NCBI RefSeq assembly: GCF_022170825.1
Contig: NZ_CP081878.1
Span: forward strand, 1,886,001 to 1,950,000
Length of the DNA stretch: 64,000 bases
From: Exiguobacterium acetylicum
GTDB lineage: Bacteria; Bacillota; Bacilli; Exiguobacteriales; Exiguobacteriaceae
Direction of reading: 5' to 3'
This document shows positions 22,115 through 31,874 of the stretch, piece after piece. Every line of letters starts with the position of its first letter. Position 1 is the first letter of the stretch. The position numbers and the translations under genes are program-made. The notes beneath the pieces are model-generated. The model was given only the letters and a program-made list of their open reading frames with translations, was not told where the DNA came from and ran no database searches.

Positions 22115-22193
22115 TGTTACCCCTCCCTCTCAATTCAACCTCTTCATCCGATCCCCTCGGTGTTATTACAATCCTTATATTACACAATAAACG

Positions 22194-22212
22194 AAAACAA
22201 TTCAACTGTTTT
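22194..22212. promoter_or_regulatory. Operator-like palindrome between the ImmR-like and integrase genes
   Basis: AAAACA, seven bases, TGTTTT, then TATAAT two bases after on the plus strand. The site lies in the 243-bp divergent intergenic region and could be bound by the XRE protein to control integrase expression. Confidence 0.5.
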
Positions 22213-22357
22213 GTATAATTTTTTTCGGTATTTAATCTTTTTTTCGTCTTATCACACTAAACGATTACTGATAAATGAAATTCTTACGAACTATATGGAT
22301 AATTTTGATAAGATGAAGAATGAGAACAGTATTTGTCGTGCAGGAAGGGGAAGCTAT

Positions 22358-23479
22358 ATGACGAATATAAAAAAGAACCCCACTACAGGTAAATGGGAAA
22401 CGAGGGTCAGCCTCGGCTTTGATGAGCGAGGAAAGCGAATCCAGCGATTTAAACGCGCGGATACGAAGCGAGAACTAGAGTATTGGATGGCCAACCTACT
22501 CAAGGAACGCGAGGATGGATCCATCAAACGACGAAAAACGAAAATGAAGGTAGCAGATCTGATTGCGGTCTATTACGAACGTCGTGCTCCTCAACTTGCA
22601 AAAGCAACACTCTACAACCGTCGTAAGATTTCCGGACTGCTCGAGAAGGAACTCGGTAAGATGCTGCTCGAAAATGTCCGGACACACCATCTGGCGGACG
22701 TAATGATGAAATATGCGGAGTTGCGGGACTGGAACGCAAACAGTTATAATACGATGCTACAACAAGTCCGCGCCTTCTTCCGGTATGCCGTCGAGATGGA
22801 GTACCTGAAGGAAGATCCAAGTGCCGGACTTGCACAAGACCGTCGTCGCGCTGTCAAGAATCATCAGGTATGGAGCCAGGAGGAATGCGAGCTCTTTATC
22901 GAGACACACGAAAAAGAACTCCGCGCCCTTCCGATCATCTTGATTCTGCATACTGGGATGCGGATTGGTGAAGCTATCACCTTGCGATGGTCGGATATCG
23001 ATTTTGAGGAACGTAAGGTACTCGTGAAGCGTTCCGTCTCCGATCATAACCGCTCAGCTCACCAAAACGAGAAAGCGCCTAAAAACGGTCTCTCTCGTCT
23101 CATCGTACTCAGCGATGCTGCAGTCGATTATCTGAAGAGCATGAAACGAGTCCAAGCATCGCATCAATTAAGCAAAGGTTATCGGAATGATGAAGACTAT
23201 GTCTGCCTGAATACGCTCGGAAGACCGTTCAGCGCGACCATCGTGCATCGTTCCTTCAACTGGTTGACGGAGCTCGCCGGTGTTCCACGGATCCGGATCC
23301 ACGATCTGCGTCACACCCATGCCACCCTACTGCTCGAGCAGGGTGTGCATCCGAAAGTTGTGCAAGAAAGACTCGGTCATGCGAGTTATACGATAACGAT
23401 GGATTTATACAGCCATGTCAGTGTAAAGTTGCATCATGAGGCTGCCGAAATGCTCGTTTTCAAAAAAAGTGTGCAATAA
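22358..23479 (+). CDS. int: Prophage tyrosine-type integrase
   Basis: A 373-aa site-specific recombinase that integrates and excises the prophage. Seen: an N-terminal AP2-like arm-binding domain (KNPTTGKWETRVSLGFDERG), a SAM-like core-binding domain (LENVRTHHLADVMMKYAELR), and the catalytic domain with R in LHTGMRIGEA, H-x-x-R in IHDLRHTHA, LGHAS, and the nucleophile Tyr in TMDLYSHVS. The ATG at 22358 follows AGGAAGGGG; the long reading upstream lacks a ribosome site. The attachment site should be just past its end (about 23.48 kb or later), but the other end is out of the window. Confidence 0.95.
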   Translation: MTNIKKNPTTGKWETRVSLGFDERGKRIQRFKRADTKRELEYWMANLLKEREDGSIKRRKTKMKVADLIAVYYERRAPQLAKATLYNRRKISGLLEKELGKMLLENVRTHHLADVMMKYAELRDWNANSYNTMLQQVRAFFRYAVEMEYLKEDPSAGLAQDRRRAVKNHQVWSQEECELFIETHEKELRALPIILILHTGMRIGEAITLRWSDIDFEERKVLVKRSVSDHNRSAHQNEKAPKNGLSRLIVLSDAAVDYLKSMKRVQASHQLSKGYRNDEDYVCLNTLGRPFSATIVHRSFNWLTELAGVPRIRIHDLRHTHATLLLEQGVHPKVVQERLGHASYTITMDLYSHVSVKLHHEAAEMLVFKKSVQ

Positions 23480-23502
23480 TTGTGCAATCGGAGGAGATTT
23501 GA

Positions 23503-24417
23503 TTGAATAAGAGAGAAACAAAAAACGTGAAATACGTTGATACAAAAGGGTTTCCGAAGGTTAACAACACTGTTCCTAAAAAATATGTCATGTTCGTCGA
23601 CGAAACTGGGACGCCCAAGGGGAATACACAATTCAACTTAACGGGCGTCTTGATGGAATATAAATATGCCATTGATTCGGATGAGACAGGTGAACCAAGT
23701 CCGCTTCGCAAACGCTTGATGGATTTCAAGGCAAAGGTCTTTGAAGATCCACATATTCCGCTTCATCTCAAAGAAATCTTAAAAGCGGAGCATCCTTACG
23801 GTAAGGAAGACGGCATCACGATTGATATGTTGCGTCACTTTTGGATTGCCTTGCCGGAATTTTTAGTTGATATCGATTGTACGATCGTCAGCGTCGAAGT
23901 CGATAAACAGAAGCTACAAGACTTTTTCTCGACTCCAAAGGATCCGTATGTCGTCGCTTTCGCTCATTTGATGAAATCATTTTATTCGTTCCTCGATGAG
24001 ACAGAAGCAACGAGTGCCCGAGTCGTCCTTGAGAGTCGTGATGATTATCAAAACTTGCTGATTCAAAAGGCGTTCTTCGACATCTTCAATTCTGGAACGG
24101 TCCATCTCGACGTCGAAAAAAGTCGTCAAAAAATCAAGGGCTTCATCTTTGCTGAAAAAGACAGCGACCTCTACCAATCCGGTCTTGAGATTGCCGATTT
24201 GGTCTGCTTACCTTTATCCCGCGTTCGTCGAGGTGTCATCGAGGTAAAACCACGGTTTGTCCATTATGGGGACGAAAACCGGATTTTTAAGGCCATCAAA
24301 GATAAAATTTATATTCGCCGCGATAGCCCAGACCAAGATTTCCGAAACTGGGGTTTCAAGAAGGTACCGATCACGAAAAAGCGTCGTGAGTGGTCTGATA
24401 CACCTTGGAATGGATGA
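23503..24417 (+). CDS. DUF3800 domain protein
   Basis: A 304-aa protein of the DUF3800 family, with the N-terminal motif KYVMFVDETGTPKG (RNase H-like first acidic strand) and a later GLEIADLVCLPLSRVRRG. Members are found near mobile elements and in defence islands, and are thought to be nuclease-like; the function is open. The TTG start at 23503 follows GGAGGAG. It could be the last prophage gene or the first host gene, because the att site is not identified. Base composition resembles the host genes more than the AT-rich cargo. Confidence 0.85.
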   Translation: MNKRETKNVKYVDTKGFPKVNNTVPKKYVMFVDETGTPKGNTQFNLTGVLMEYKYAIDSDETGEPSPLRKRLMDFKAKVFEDPHIPLHLKEILKAEHPYGKEDGITIDMLRHFWIALPEFLVDIDCTIVSVEVDKQKLQDFFSTPKDPYVVAFAHLMKSFYSFLDETEATSARVVLESRDDYQNLLIQKAFFDIFNSGTVHLDVEKSRQKIKGFIFAEKDSDLYQSGLEIADLVCLPLSRVRRGVIEVKPRFVHYGDENRIFKAIKDKIYIRRDSPDQDFRNWGFKKVPITKKRREWSDTPWNG

Positions 24418-24423
24418 TATGCA

Positions 24424-24463
24424 AAAAAACAGTGAATCCGGTCTCGGATCCACTGTTTTTTTT
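24424..24463. terminator. Bidirectional terminator between the DUF3800 gene and nth
   Basis: AAAACAGTG and ATCCG pair with CGGAT and CACTGTTTT around the loop GTCT; T runs occur on both strands, so it serves both convergent genes. Confidence 0.85.
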
Positions 24464-25119
24464 TATGGTGTGGCTAGTCCTTTTGTTCGTTTTTTTCCTT
24501 CTCGACACATGTCGAGTAACGGGCATGCTTCACAGTTCGGACGTTGTGCCTTACAGTGATACCGTCCAAAAAAGATGAACTGATGATGCAGTTTCGACCA
24601 ACGCTCCCGCTTGAAACGACGCATCAAGGTCGCTTCGACCTGTGTGACGTTATCTTTCCAGCGACAGATCCCGAGGCGTTTTGAAACACGTTCAACATGC
24701 GTGTCGACAGCAAATGCCGGGACATCAAAAGCGACAGACAAAACGACGTTCGCCGTCTTACGTCCAACACCAGGCAATGCCTCTAGCCCCGCTCGCTCTG
24801 TCGGAACTTCACCATCGTGTCGTTCGAGTAATTGTGCCGCAAGTGCCTTGATGTTTTTCGCTTTATTCCGGTACAAACCAAGACGTTTAATTTTATCTTC
24901 GATCTCCTCGACCGGTGCCGCAGCAAGCGAAGGTGGATCCGGATAAGCTGCAAATAATCCAGGCGTCACCTGATTGACAAGTACGTCGGTCGCTTGTGCA
25001 CTCAGTGCAACGGCGACGACGAGTTCAAACGGATTGCGGTGAATCAACTCACAAAATGCATCTGGAAACATCTCTTCTAACGTCGCTTCAATCCGATCGA
25101 TTTCAGCCTTTCGTAACAT
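24463..25119 (-). CDS. nth: Endonuclease III (DNA glycosylase/AP lyase)
   Basis: Nth removes oxidised pyrimidines and nicks the abasic site in base excision repair. The 218 aa has the helix-hairpin-helix LEALPGVGRKTANVV with the catalytic Lys, the catalytic Asp in FAVDTHVERVSKRLG, and a 4Fe-4S cluster (C-x6-C-x2-C-x5-C, CKAQRPNCEACPLLDMC). Length fits the family. It lies four bases from dnaD, as in B. subtilis. In that organism ypoC and recU-ponA follow nth; here the DUF3800 gene and the prophage do. Confidence 0.96.
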   Translation of the reverse strand: MLRKAEIDRIEATLEEMFPDAFCELIHRNPFELVVAVALSAQATDVLVNQVTPGLFAAYPDPPSLAAAPVEEIEDKIKRLGLYRNKAKNIKALAAQLLERHDGEVPTERAGLEALPGVGRKTANVVLSVAFDVPAFAVDTHVERVSKRLGICRWKDNVTQVEATLMRRFKRERWSKLHHQFIFFGRYHCKAQRPNCEACPLLDMCREGKKRTKGLATP

Positions 25120-25123
25120 CTAC

Positions 25124-25702
25124 TCAGCCTCCTCGCCCGGCAAGATCCTCAAGTGTCTTGATGCCTTCGCGTTCCCATGTCCGTAAAATTTGATTGATAT
25201 AAGTCATCTTGCGAACGTTATGATAGACCGCTTCTCGAAGTGCAGCAAGCACGAGCTCTTCCGAAATATTCTCGATCGTCAACCACTGGATGATCTGCTC
25301 CATTTGGAACGGTGACATCATTCCGAGTTCTCGCTCGAATTGTTGGAAGACAGACGGATTGATCGTATCAAAGTTCGGGGCTTCCTGTTCTGGCGGTGCC
25401 ATTAACTTTTCATAAAGCGGTACGAGCGAATAGCGTTCTGATCCACTGACGTTCTCCATCGCAAGCAGCCCTTTTTGTAACAGGCCGAGTGTCGTCTCAA
25501 TGGTTTCTGTCTCAGATAATCCGAGACGATTACTTAACTCTTCCGGAGAGGGCATTTCCATCCCTTCTGCCCGACAAGCGAAAAGTTGACCAATTAACGT
25601 GAATTCGACAAAACTAATACCTAACCGTTTTGCCTCCGTGAACAATCGCTTCGGTAAGACGACCGTTCCTTCCTCGAATAATTGCACTAAATTATGATTC
25701 AT
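25124..25702 (-). CDS. dnaD: Chromosomal DnaD, replication initiation protein
   Basis: DnaD is an essential primosome protein that works with DnaA, DnaB and the DnaC helicase at the origin and at stalled forks. The 192 aa shows an N-terminal winged helix (FVEFTLIGQLFACRAEG) and a C-terminal DnaD domain with VRKMTYINQILRTWEREGIK. The shape matches the phage replication protein at 13548, which carries the same C-terminal module. ATG 25700-25702 follows GAGGAAATACA. It lies between nth and asnS as in B. subtilis. Confidence 0.92.
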   Translation of the reverse strand: MNHNLVQLFEEGTVVLPKRLFTEAKRLGISFVEFTLIGQLFACRAEGMEMPSPEELSNRLGLSETETIETTLGLLQKGLLAMENVSGSERYSLVPLYEKLMAPPEQEAPNFDTINPSVFQQFERELGMMSPFQMEQIIQWLTIENISEELVLAALREAVYHNVRKMTYINQILRTWEREGIKTLEDLAGRGG

Positions 25703-25736
25703 TGTATTTCCTCGATTCTCTAGTCTAAACAAGAAA

Positions 25737-25761
25737 TCGACCCGTCGAGACGATGGGTCGA
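25737..25761 (-). terminator. Intrinsic terminator after asnS
   Basis: TCGACCC and GGGTCGA form a stem 16 bp after the asnS stop on the minus strand; T-rich sequence follows. It separates asnS from dnaD. Confidence 0.65.
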
Positions 25762-25777
25762 TGTTTTTCCTTACGGC

Positions 25778-27076
25778 TTAAGGATAGAGGCGGTTCAGCA
25801 AACGTGGGAACGGAATCGTTTCCCGAACGTGCTCGACACCTGTAATCCAAGCGACTGTCCGCTCTAAACCAAGACCGAAGCCACTGTGTGGAACAGAACC
25901 GTATTGGCGTGTTTCGAGATACCACTTATAAGCACCCGTTTCATCAAGACCATGTTTCTTCATCTCAGCGAGGAGTTTCTCATGATCTTCTTCACGTTGC
26001 GATCCTCCGACGATTTCCCCGTAGCCTTCAGGGGCAATCAAATCATCACATAGAACGAAATCAGGGTTTTCCGGATCTTCTTTCATGTAGAACGGTTTAA
26101 TTGCTTTTGGCCAGTGCGTGATGAAGACAGGACGTGCAAAGCTGTTCGCGATTGCAGTCTCGTGTGGTGCTCCGAAATCGTCTCCGAATTCGATATCGTC
26201 GAATCCTTGCTTTTTGAGCATATCGATCGCTTCCGTGTACTTGACGCGCGGGAACGGTGCGTTGATGTTTTCAAGGACCGTCAAGTCACGACCAAGCAAC
26301 TCGAGTTCAGCACGACAGTTTTTTAATGCCGATTGAACGAGATGCGAGACGTAGTTTTCCTGAACCTCGAGGTTCATCTCATGGTCGTGGAACGCCATCT
26401 CAGGCTCCATCATCCAGAATTCGATCAAGTGACGGCGTGTCTTTGATTTTTCAGCACGGAACGTCGGTCCGAACGAGAAGACTTTCCCAAGTGCCATTGC
26501 TGCCGCTTCCATGTAGAGCTGACCTGATTGTGACAGGTAGGCATCTTCATCGAAATATTTCGTGTGGAACAATTCTGTCGTTCCTTCTGGTGCACTACCA
26601 GTTAAGATTGGTGGGTCAACTTTGATGAATCCTTCTTGGTTGAAGAATTCGTACGTCGCCCGAATCAATTCATTTCGGACGACCATGACAGCGTGCTGAC
26701 GTTTCGAACGCAACCAGAGGTGGCGGTTATCCATCAAGAAGTCTGTACCGTGTGCTTTTGGTGTAATCGGATAATCAACTGCTTCATGGATAAGTTCAAT
26801 CTTTGAAATTTCCATTTCATGACCGATTGCTGTCCGACCACCATCTGATTTGATGACACCTGTCACCCAAAGTGATGATTCTTGCGTTAAGCCTTTCGCT
26901 TGTTTGAATAAGTCTTCGCCGACCGTTTCTTTGACGACGACCCCTTGCATGAAACCAGAGCCATCCCGTAGTTGGAGAAAAGCAATTTTACCGCTTGAGC
27001 GTTTGTTCGCTAACCAACACCCAATCGTCACTTCTTCTCCTACATGTTTGCTTACATCCCGAATCATTGCTTTCAA
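25778..27076 (-). CDS. asnS: Asparaginyl-tRNA synthetase
   Basis: AsnRS charges tRNA-Asn with asparagine; it is a class IIb enzyme. The 432 aa has an N-terminal OB-fold ([20 protein letters not shown]) and a class II core with [20 protein letters not shown], the motif 2 region [20 protein letters not shown], and motif 3 [16 protein letters not shown]. Length fits. It is flanked by dnaD and aspB as in Bacillus. No T-box leader is seen in the 20 bases before it, so it is likely transcribed with aspB. Confidence 0.97.
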   Translation of the reverse strand: MKAMIRDVSKHVGEEVTIGCWLANKRSSGKIAFLQLRDGSGFMQGVVVKETVGEDLFKQAKGLTQESSLWVTGVIKSDGGRTAIGHEMEISKIELIHEAVDYPITPKAHGTDFLMDNRHLWLRSKRQHAVMVVRNELIRATYEFFNQEGFIKVDPPILTGSAPEGTTELFHTKYFDEDAYLSQSGQLYMEAAAMALGKVFSFGPTFRAEKSKTRRHLIEFWMMEPEMAFHDHEMNLEVQENYVSHLVQSALKNCRAELELLGRDLTVLENINAPFPRVKYTEAIDMLKKQGFDDIEFGDDFGAPHETAIANSFARPVFITHWPKAIKPFYMKEDPENPDFVLCDDLIAPEGYGEIVGGSQREEDHEKLLAEMKKHGLDETGAYKWYLETRQYGSVPHSGFGLGLERTVAWITGVEHVRETIPFPRLLNRLYP

Positions 27077-27096
27077 CAGTCAACATCCTCTCTCTA

Positions 27097-28278
27097 TTAA
27101 ACGGCTGTATGTGCCGTGATGAATCCTTCAATCCGGTCGAGTGCCTCTAAGACACGTGCCGGATCTGTCGCGTAAGATAGACGGACATAGTCCGGTGCTC
27201 CGAATCCTGAACCTGGAATCAAGGCGACTTTCGCTTCAGATAATACAGCTGTACACCAGTCATCGACATTATCGAATCCACACATCTCGGCAGCTTGCTT
27301 TGCATGTGGGAACAAGTAGAATGCTCCTTCTGGCTTCAGACACGTCAATCCTTTGATTTCGATGAGTCGTGCATAAATTTTTTCAAGTCGTTCCTCGAAG
27401 ATGACACGCATCGCTTCGACCGGTGCATCACCCTCTGCATACGCAGCAACCGACGCGGCTTGCGCAATCGATGTCGGATTCGACGTCGAGTGACTCGCTA
27501 AGTTCGTCATCGCGGAGATGATTTCTTTCGGTCCAATTGCATATCCGATACGCCAACCTGTCATCGCATGTGATTTTGAGACACCATTGATGATGACCGT
27601 CCGTTCGCGCATTTCTGGTAAAGAAGCGATTGAGATATGCGTCACACCGTTATAGAGCAACTTCTCATAAATCTCATCACTAATGACGAGTAAGTCATGC
27701 TTGATCGCAACATCCGCTACCATCTCAAGCTCTTCTTTTGAATAGACCATTCCCGTCGGGTTCGATGGCGAATTCAGGACGAGTGCTTTCGTTTTTGGTG
27801 TGATGTGTTGCTCGAGCAATTCCCGTGTCACTTTGAAACGAGACGATTCATCTGTCTCGAGAATGACAGGAACGCCGTCACTGAGTTTGATTTGTTCCGG
27901 ATAACTGACCCAGTATGGTGCTGGGACGATGACTTCATCGCCTGGATCAAGAATCGCTTGGAACAACGTCGAAAGAGCGTGTTTTGCTCCTGAAGCCACC
28001 ATGACTTCTGAGCGATCGTATGGCATCCATAAGTCACGGCGCGTCTTTTCGATGATGGCATCTTTCAAGGCAACCGTTCCGCCAGACGGCGTATACTTCG
28101 TATCGCCTGCTTCTGCTGCCTCAAATGCTGCTTGGATGATGAATTCCGGTGTATTGAAGTCGGGCTCTCCCGCACCTAAACCGATGATGTCTTGACCTTC
28201 TTCACGTAGTGCCTTGGCTTTCGCTGTGATGGCTAGCGTCGTAGATGGTGTCAATTGTCGTACGCGTTTCGATAACAT
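27097..28278 (-). CDS. aspB: Aspartate aminotransferase (class I/II)
   Basis: AspB interconverts aspartate and oxaloacetate with glutamate as partner, linking the TCA cycle with Asp/Asn metabolism. The 393-aa PLP enzyme has GLGAGEPDFNTPEFIIQAA, LNSPSNPTGMVYSKEELEMV, and the PLP Lys in VSKSHAMTGWRIGY. The start used is ATG 28276-28278 after AAGGGAG; an alternative GTG nine bases upstream is possible. It lies upstream of asnS in the same direction, in the common Bacillales order. Confidence 0.95.
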   Translation of the reverse strand: MLSKRVRQLTPSTTLAITAKAKALREEGQDIIGLGAGEPDFNTPEFIIQAAFEAAEAGDTKYTPSGGTVALKDAIIEKTRRDLWMPYDRSEVMVASGAKHALSTLFQAILDPGDEVIVPAPYWVSYPEQIKLSDGVPVILETDESSRFKVTRELLEQHITPKTKALVLNSPSNPTGMVYSKEELEMVADVAIKHDLLVISDEIYEKLLYNGVTHISIASLPEMRERTVIINGVSKSHAMTGWRIGYAIGPKEIISAMTNLASHSTSNPTSIAQAASVAAYAEGDAPVEAMRVIFEERLEKIYARLIEIKGLTCLKPEGAFYLFPHAKQAAEMCGFDNVDDWCTAVLSEAKVALIPGSGFGAPDYVRLSYATDPARVLEALDRIEGFITAHTAV

Positions 28279-28292
28279 GTCGCCCACTCCCT

Positions 28293-28760
28293 TTACTTGA
28301 TTCGTAATCGTTTGATGAAAGAACCTTCTTGATACGTGTAATACGAATAATCATAACCTGTCGTCGTTTTTGAAACGACCTCGATGACAGCGCGGTCTTC
28401 AAAACCATATTTAGCAGACACGATGTCTCCTAGTTCCGGATGATCCGCGATGACCGTTTTGATGGCAATCCCATCTGCGACCGGTCGTGTCTCAATCGTT
28501 CCTTTTTTCGGAACGAACGCCCGTACCGCCTGTCCGTTCTGCTTCATCGTAAATACGACATATTGGCGTTTCCCGTTAAAGACAGACTCGAACCGGACGT
28601 CCGTCGGTTTGAGTTCTTTTTTCAGACGCGTCTCTGCCTGCTCGGCGACGCTTTGTTCCCGGTCTTTTGCCTCAGCGATCGTCACCTGATAAACGGCTGT
28701 TCCCAGAACAGCCAAGAGGATGAGTGCACTCAGCAGACCAAGCGTGACTTTCCACTTCAT
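28293..28760 (-). CDS. ypmB: YpmB-like DUF5590 protein, membrane-anchored
   Basis: A 155-aa protein with a single N-terminal membrane helix (WKVTLGLLSALILLAVLGTAV) and an extracellular beta-rich domain (VVFTMKQNGQAVRAFVPKK) of the DUF5590 family. The function is unknown. It lies between ypmA and aspB as in B. subtilis and overlaps ypmA by four bases. The signal segment acts as anchor since no cleavage motif is seen. Confidence 0.85.
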   Translation of the reverse strand: MKWKVTLGLLSALILLAVLGTAVYQVTIAEAKDREQSVAEQAETRLKKELKPTDVRFESVFNGKRQYVVFTMKQNGQAVRAFVPKKGTIETRPVADGIAIKTVIADHPELGDIVSAKYGFEDRAVIEVVSKTTTGYDYSYYTYQEGSFIKRLRIK

Positions 28761-28927
28761 GTGCGGTAGATGGTGAAGACCATCTGCTCTTTGTCTTTTT
28801 CATCGAGAGCAAGACCGAACATTAAATCTTCCGTTTTCAGTGTCCGATTCAACAAGTCGACGATTTTATACGTATCGTCATGGCGGTTCACTTTGACGGT
28901 CGCAAGTGTTTCAATTTTTGAATCCAT
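28757..28927 (-). CDS. ypmA: YpmA, DUF4264 family
   Basis: A 56-aa protein starting MDSKIETLATVKVNRHDDTY, of the YpmA/DUF4264 family of unknown role. The ATG at 28925-28927 follows GAGGGAGGA, so I exclude the six residues of the longer frame. It overlaps ypmB by four bases (ATGA) and lies 62 bp from dinG. Confidence 0.85.
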   Translation of the reverse strand: MDSKIETLATVKVNRHDDTYKIVDLLNRTLKTEDLMFGLALDEKDKEQMVFTIYRT

Positions 28928-28989
28928 CTGTATGTCCTCCCTCATTTTTCTTTATCTATTATAATGCGATAGGGTTTATCTGAATAGAC

Positions 28990-31806
28990 TTAATCGCCAT
29001 CATTCAAGAACAATTCGAGTTCTGCTGTTAGTTCGTCGAGCGGTTTTGATAAAACGGGCACTTTCGGCAGACTCGTGACGAACCGTTTTCCATAGCGTGT
29101 CGTCTCAATCCGGCGATCGAGTACGAAAACGACACCACGATCGTTTGTCGTCCGGATCAGGCGACCAAAGCCTTGCTTAAAGCGAATGATCGCTTGCGGT
29201 AGACTGTATTCGAAGAACGATGATTTCCCGAGTTTCTCAATTCGTTCTGACCGTGCCTGAACGATTGGTTGATCCGGTGGCGCGAACGGTAACCGAACGA
29301 TAACGAGACAACTGAGGTCATCTCCAGGAATATCGACACCTTCCCAAAAGCTCGCTGTTCCGAATAAGATACATGCATCGAGTTGCTTGAATTGCTTCAT
29401 CAGTCGTTGCCGCGAGCCTTGCGTGACCCCTTGCGATAACAGTGTAAATCGATCCGGAAGCAACGGTTTCGTTGCCTCGTGCGTCAGTCTTAATAAATCG
29501 TTTGACGTAAATAAGACGAGCATTCGCCCTTCCGTCACCTCAGCGATTTGTAAAATTGCTTCCGCAATCGTCTCCGCGAATTCCGGCAACGGAACATCTT
29601 GCAGTAGCGGGAGGTCCGTTGGAATCATTAATCGTACATTATCCGCATACCCAAACGGTGACGGGACGACGAAACGTCGTGTATCAAAAGCGTCGAGACC
29701 TAATCGATTCTCAATGAATTGAAACTTGTTCGAGACGGTCAACGTCGCAGACGTCAGGATACATGTTCGTTTCGAAAAGACATCGCGTCGCAGTCGCTCT
29801 GAAATATCGATTGGTTGTGTATACACCCGTGTCAGTTTCCGGTTCTTAACAGACGTCTCGATCCAAGATACCGTTTCGTCGTGTGGGGCAAGCATCGTCT
29901 CGAAGATAGCGAGTTCCGCTTCTTCGATTTGTGACGTAATGGCTTTCAAATCGGCAACGAGCGACCGTTCGCGATAGCTCATCTGTTCCCGATGTTCATG
30001 GAACAGTTTGTGAATCGCACGGATAGCCTGACGTAAACGCCGCAAGACCAATTCAACACGTTTGGCACTCTCTTGAACGGCACGCATTGAGCGATCGAGT
30101 CGCTTAAAACGAATGCTGACAATCCCTTCCCGTCGTGCTTTGCGGGAAGCCAGTTCAAGTCCATATGCTTGAATGATCATTAGCAATCCGTCTGCTTCTT
30201 CGAGCAGCGTCGTCAATGCCTCATCCACCGTCTCACTATGCGCTTCGACCATCTCGGAAATATCCCATTCCTCCGACAGATCAAGCAAGCGGTGTAACAG
30301 TTTTTTATCTGACGAGTAACCGAGCTGTCGGAATAGACGATCAAACGTGTGTCCATCAAAGACGAGACCAAAATGATGACTCGCGACTTCTTCGATTTGG
30401 TGCGCCTCGTCGAGGATCAACGGACTCCCTTTTGGTAAGACCCCTGCCTCGAATTGCAAGTCACTAAACAACAAAGCATGGTTCGTGACGATGATCGTCG
30501 CATCTTTTGCCTGTCGAATCGCATGTTGGAAGAAGTCCCGGCTGTACCATGGATCAAACCGTCCAAGCTGTGACTGACTATCCGACTGAATCAACTGTTT
30601 GATACCGATATTTCCTTGTGCCGCACCACCCGGTAAGCTGACTTCTTCTAAATCCCCTGTTTCCGTCTCCGTCAACCAGACGAGTAGAATCGCTTTAGCG
30701 AGCGTAAAGTTGTAGGCATCTTCTTGATCATTTAAGAAAAACTCGAACTTCCGTAAATCGATATAGTTACTCCGTCCTTTAAGCAGCGCAATCTGGACCG
30801 GCGCATCGAACAATTGACGCAACAACGGTAAATCGCGCGCAAAGAGTTGTTCTTGTAATTGAATCGTATGCGTACTGACAACGATCGGTACTTCGTGTTC
30901 GAGCGCGTAATGCGCTGCTGGCACTAAATAGCCAAGTGATTTGCCGGTCCCCGTTCCTGCTTCGACGAGTAACGGTGCTTCTTGATCAAGCGACTGATAA
31001 ACATGTCGCATCATCTCGAGTTGCCCACGACGCTCTTCATATCCTTCGAACAGACGAGGAAACGTGACAGCATTTAATTCGTCAACGAATGGTCCGAACG
31101 GTTCAAGAACGGGCGGATGTGTCAGGCGTTCGATCGTCTGGCGCTTTTTTAAGGCAATTTTTCGGAAGCGATCGAATCGTACATCCTCTTCGATACCAAC
31201 CGAGCGAATCGCATCGTCGATTTCCTCTTCGATGGCGCTGAACAGACGTGGTGATAAACGTCTTAAGTGCTTCAACGTCTCAAGCGGCAACGTATGTAGT
31301 CGTTTGAGTAGTTCAAGTAACAATTCAGCCGTCGCTGAAGCATCACTTCCTGCTCGGTGCGCTTCTTGATGAGCAAGACTTAAAAACTCTGACAGATGCG
31401 ACAAGGCATGACTTTCCGCTGTAGGAAGTAAGATTCGTGCAAGCTCGACTGTGTCAATGACAGGTCCCGAATACGGTAAGTATCCTTCCTCTTCTAACGC
31501 ATCGTTTAAGAAATTCAAATCGAACTGCACATTATGGGCAACGAAGACACCACCATCAAGTAATGATAAGACGCGTGGTGCGATGACATCGAATGTCTCG
31601 GCATCTTTGACATCATCATCTGTAATACCCGTTAACTGGGAAATGAACGGAGGAATCGGTTGTGTCGGACGAACGAAGGCTGACAATTGTTCTGTCAATT
31701 GTCCATCTTCAATGACCGCCATCCCGATCTCAATCATCTCATCGCCAGCCTTTATGGAATGACCTGTCGTTTCCAGGTCGACTACGACGTACTTTTTCTT
31801 CAACAC
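28990..31806 (-). CDS. dinG: DinG-type helicase with N-terminal 3'-5' exonuclease
   Basis: A 938-aa protein. The N-terminal DEDDh exonuclease (residues 1-170) has VVDLETTGHSIKAGDEMIEI and VFVAHNVQFDLNFLNDAL. The helicase core has Walker A GTGTGKSLGYLVPA, the DEAH box LILDEAHQIEEV, and a closing FKQGFGRLIRTTNDRGVVFV. Bacillus DinG has this exonuclease fusion and works in repair of replication damage. No iron-sulfur Cys cluster is apparent, as is usual for Gram-positive DinG. It is followed by ypmA and preceded by panD in the same direction. Confidence 0.94.
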   Translation of the reverse strand: MLKKKYVVVDLETTGHSIKAGDEMIEIGMAVIEDGQLTEQLSAFVRPTQPIPPFISQLTGITDDDVKDAETFDVIAPRVLSLLDGGVFVAHNVQFDLNFLNDALEEEGYLPYSGPVIDTVELARILLPTAESHALSHLSEFLSLAHQEAHRAGSDASATAELLLELLKRLHTLPLETLKHLRRLSPRLFSAIEEEIDDAIRSVGIEEDVRFDRFRKIALKKRQTIERLTHPPVLEPFGPFVDELNAVTFPRLFEGYEERRGQLEMMRHVYQSLDQEAPLLVEAGTGTGKSLGYLVPAAHYALEHEVPIVVSTHTIQLQEQLFARDLPLLRQLFDAPVQIALLKGRSNYIDLRKFEFFLNDQEDAYNFTLAKAILLVWLTETETGDLEEVSLPGGAAQGNIGIKQLIQSDSQSQLGRFDPWYSRDFFQHAIRQAKDATIIVTNHALLFSDLQFEAGVLPKGSPLILDEAHQIEEVASHHFGLVFDGHTFDRLFRQLGYSSDKKLLHRLLDLSEEWDISEMVEAHSETVDEALTTLLEEADGLLMIIQAYGLELASRKARREGIVSIRFKRLDRSMRAVQESAKRVELVLRRLRQAIRAIHKLFHEHREQMSYRERSLVADLKAITSQIEEAELAIFETMLAPHDETVSWIETSVKNRKLTRVYTQPIDISERLRRDVFSKRTCILTSATLTVSNKFQFIENRLGLDAFDTRRFVVPSPFGYADNVRLMIPTDLPLLQDVPLPEFAETIAEAILQIAEVTEGRMLVLFTSNDLLRLTHEATKPLLPDRFTLLSQGVTQGSRQRLMKQFKQLDACILFGTASFWEGVDIPGDDLSCLVIVRLPFAPPDQPIVQARSERIEKLGKSSFFEYSLPQAIIRFKQGFGRLIRTTNDRGVVFVLDRRIETTRYGKRFVTSLPKVPVLSKPLDELTAELELFLNDGD

Positions 31807-31874
31807 TGATCCTCCACCTTTAATCCATCCTCTCCATGATCGGATGGCATCTCATTCTTCATCTTAACAAAAAA

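Noticed and set aside
22067-22357. 97 extra N-terminal codons of the integrase
   Set aside because: They overlap the divergent XRE gene, lack a ribosome site, and the ATG at 22358 has a good one and gives the normal integrase start.
23480-24470. tRNA gene as the prophage attachment site
   Set aside because: No tRNA-like cloverleaf or 3' end was seen between the integrase and nth.
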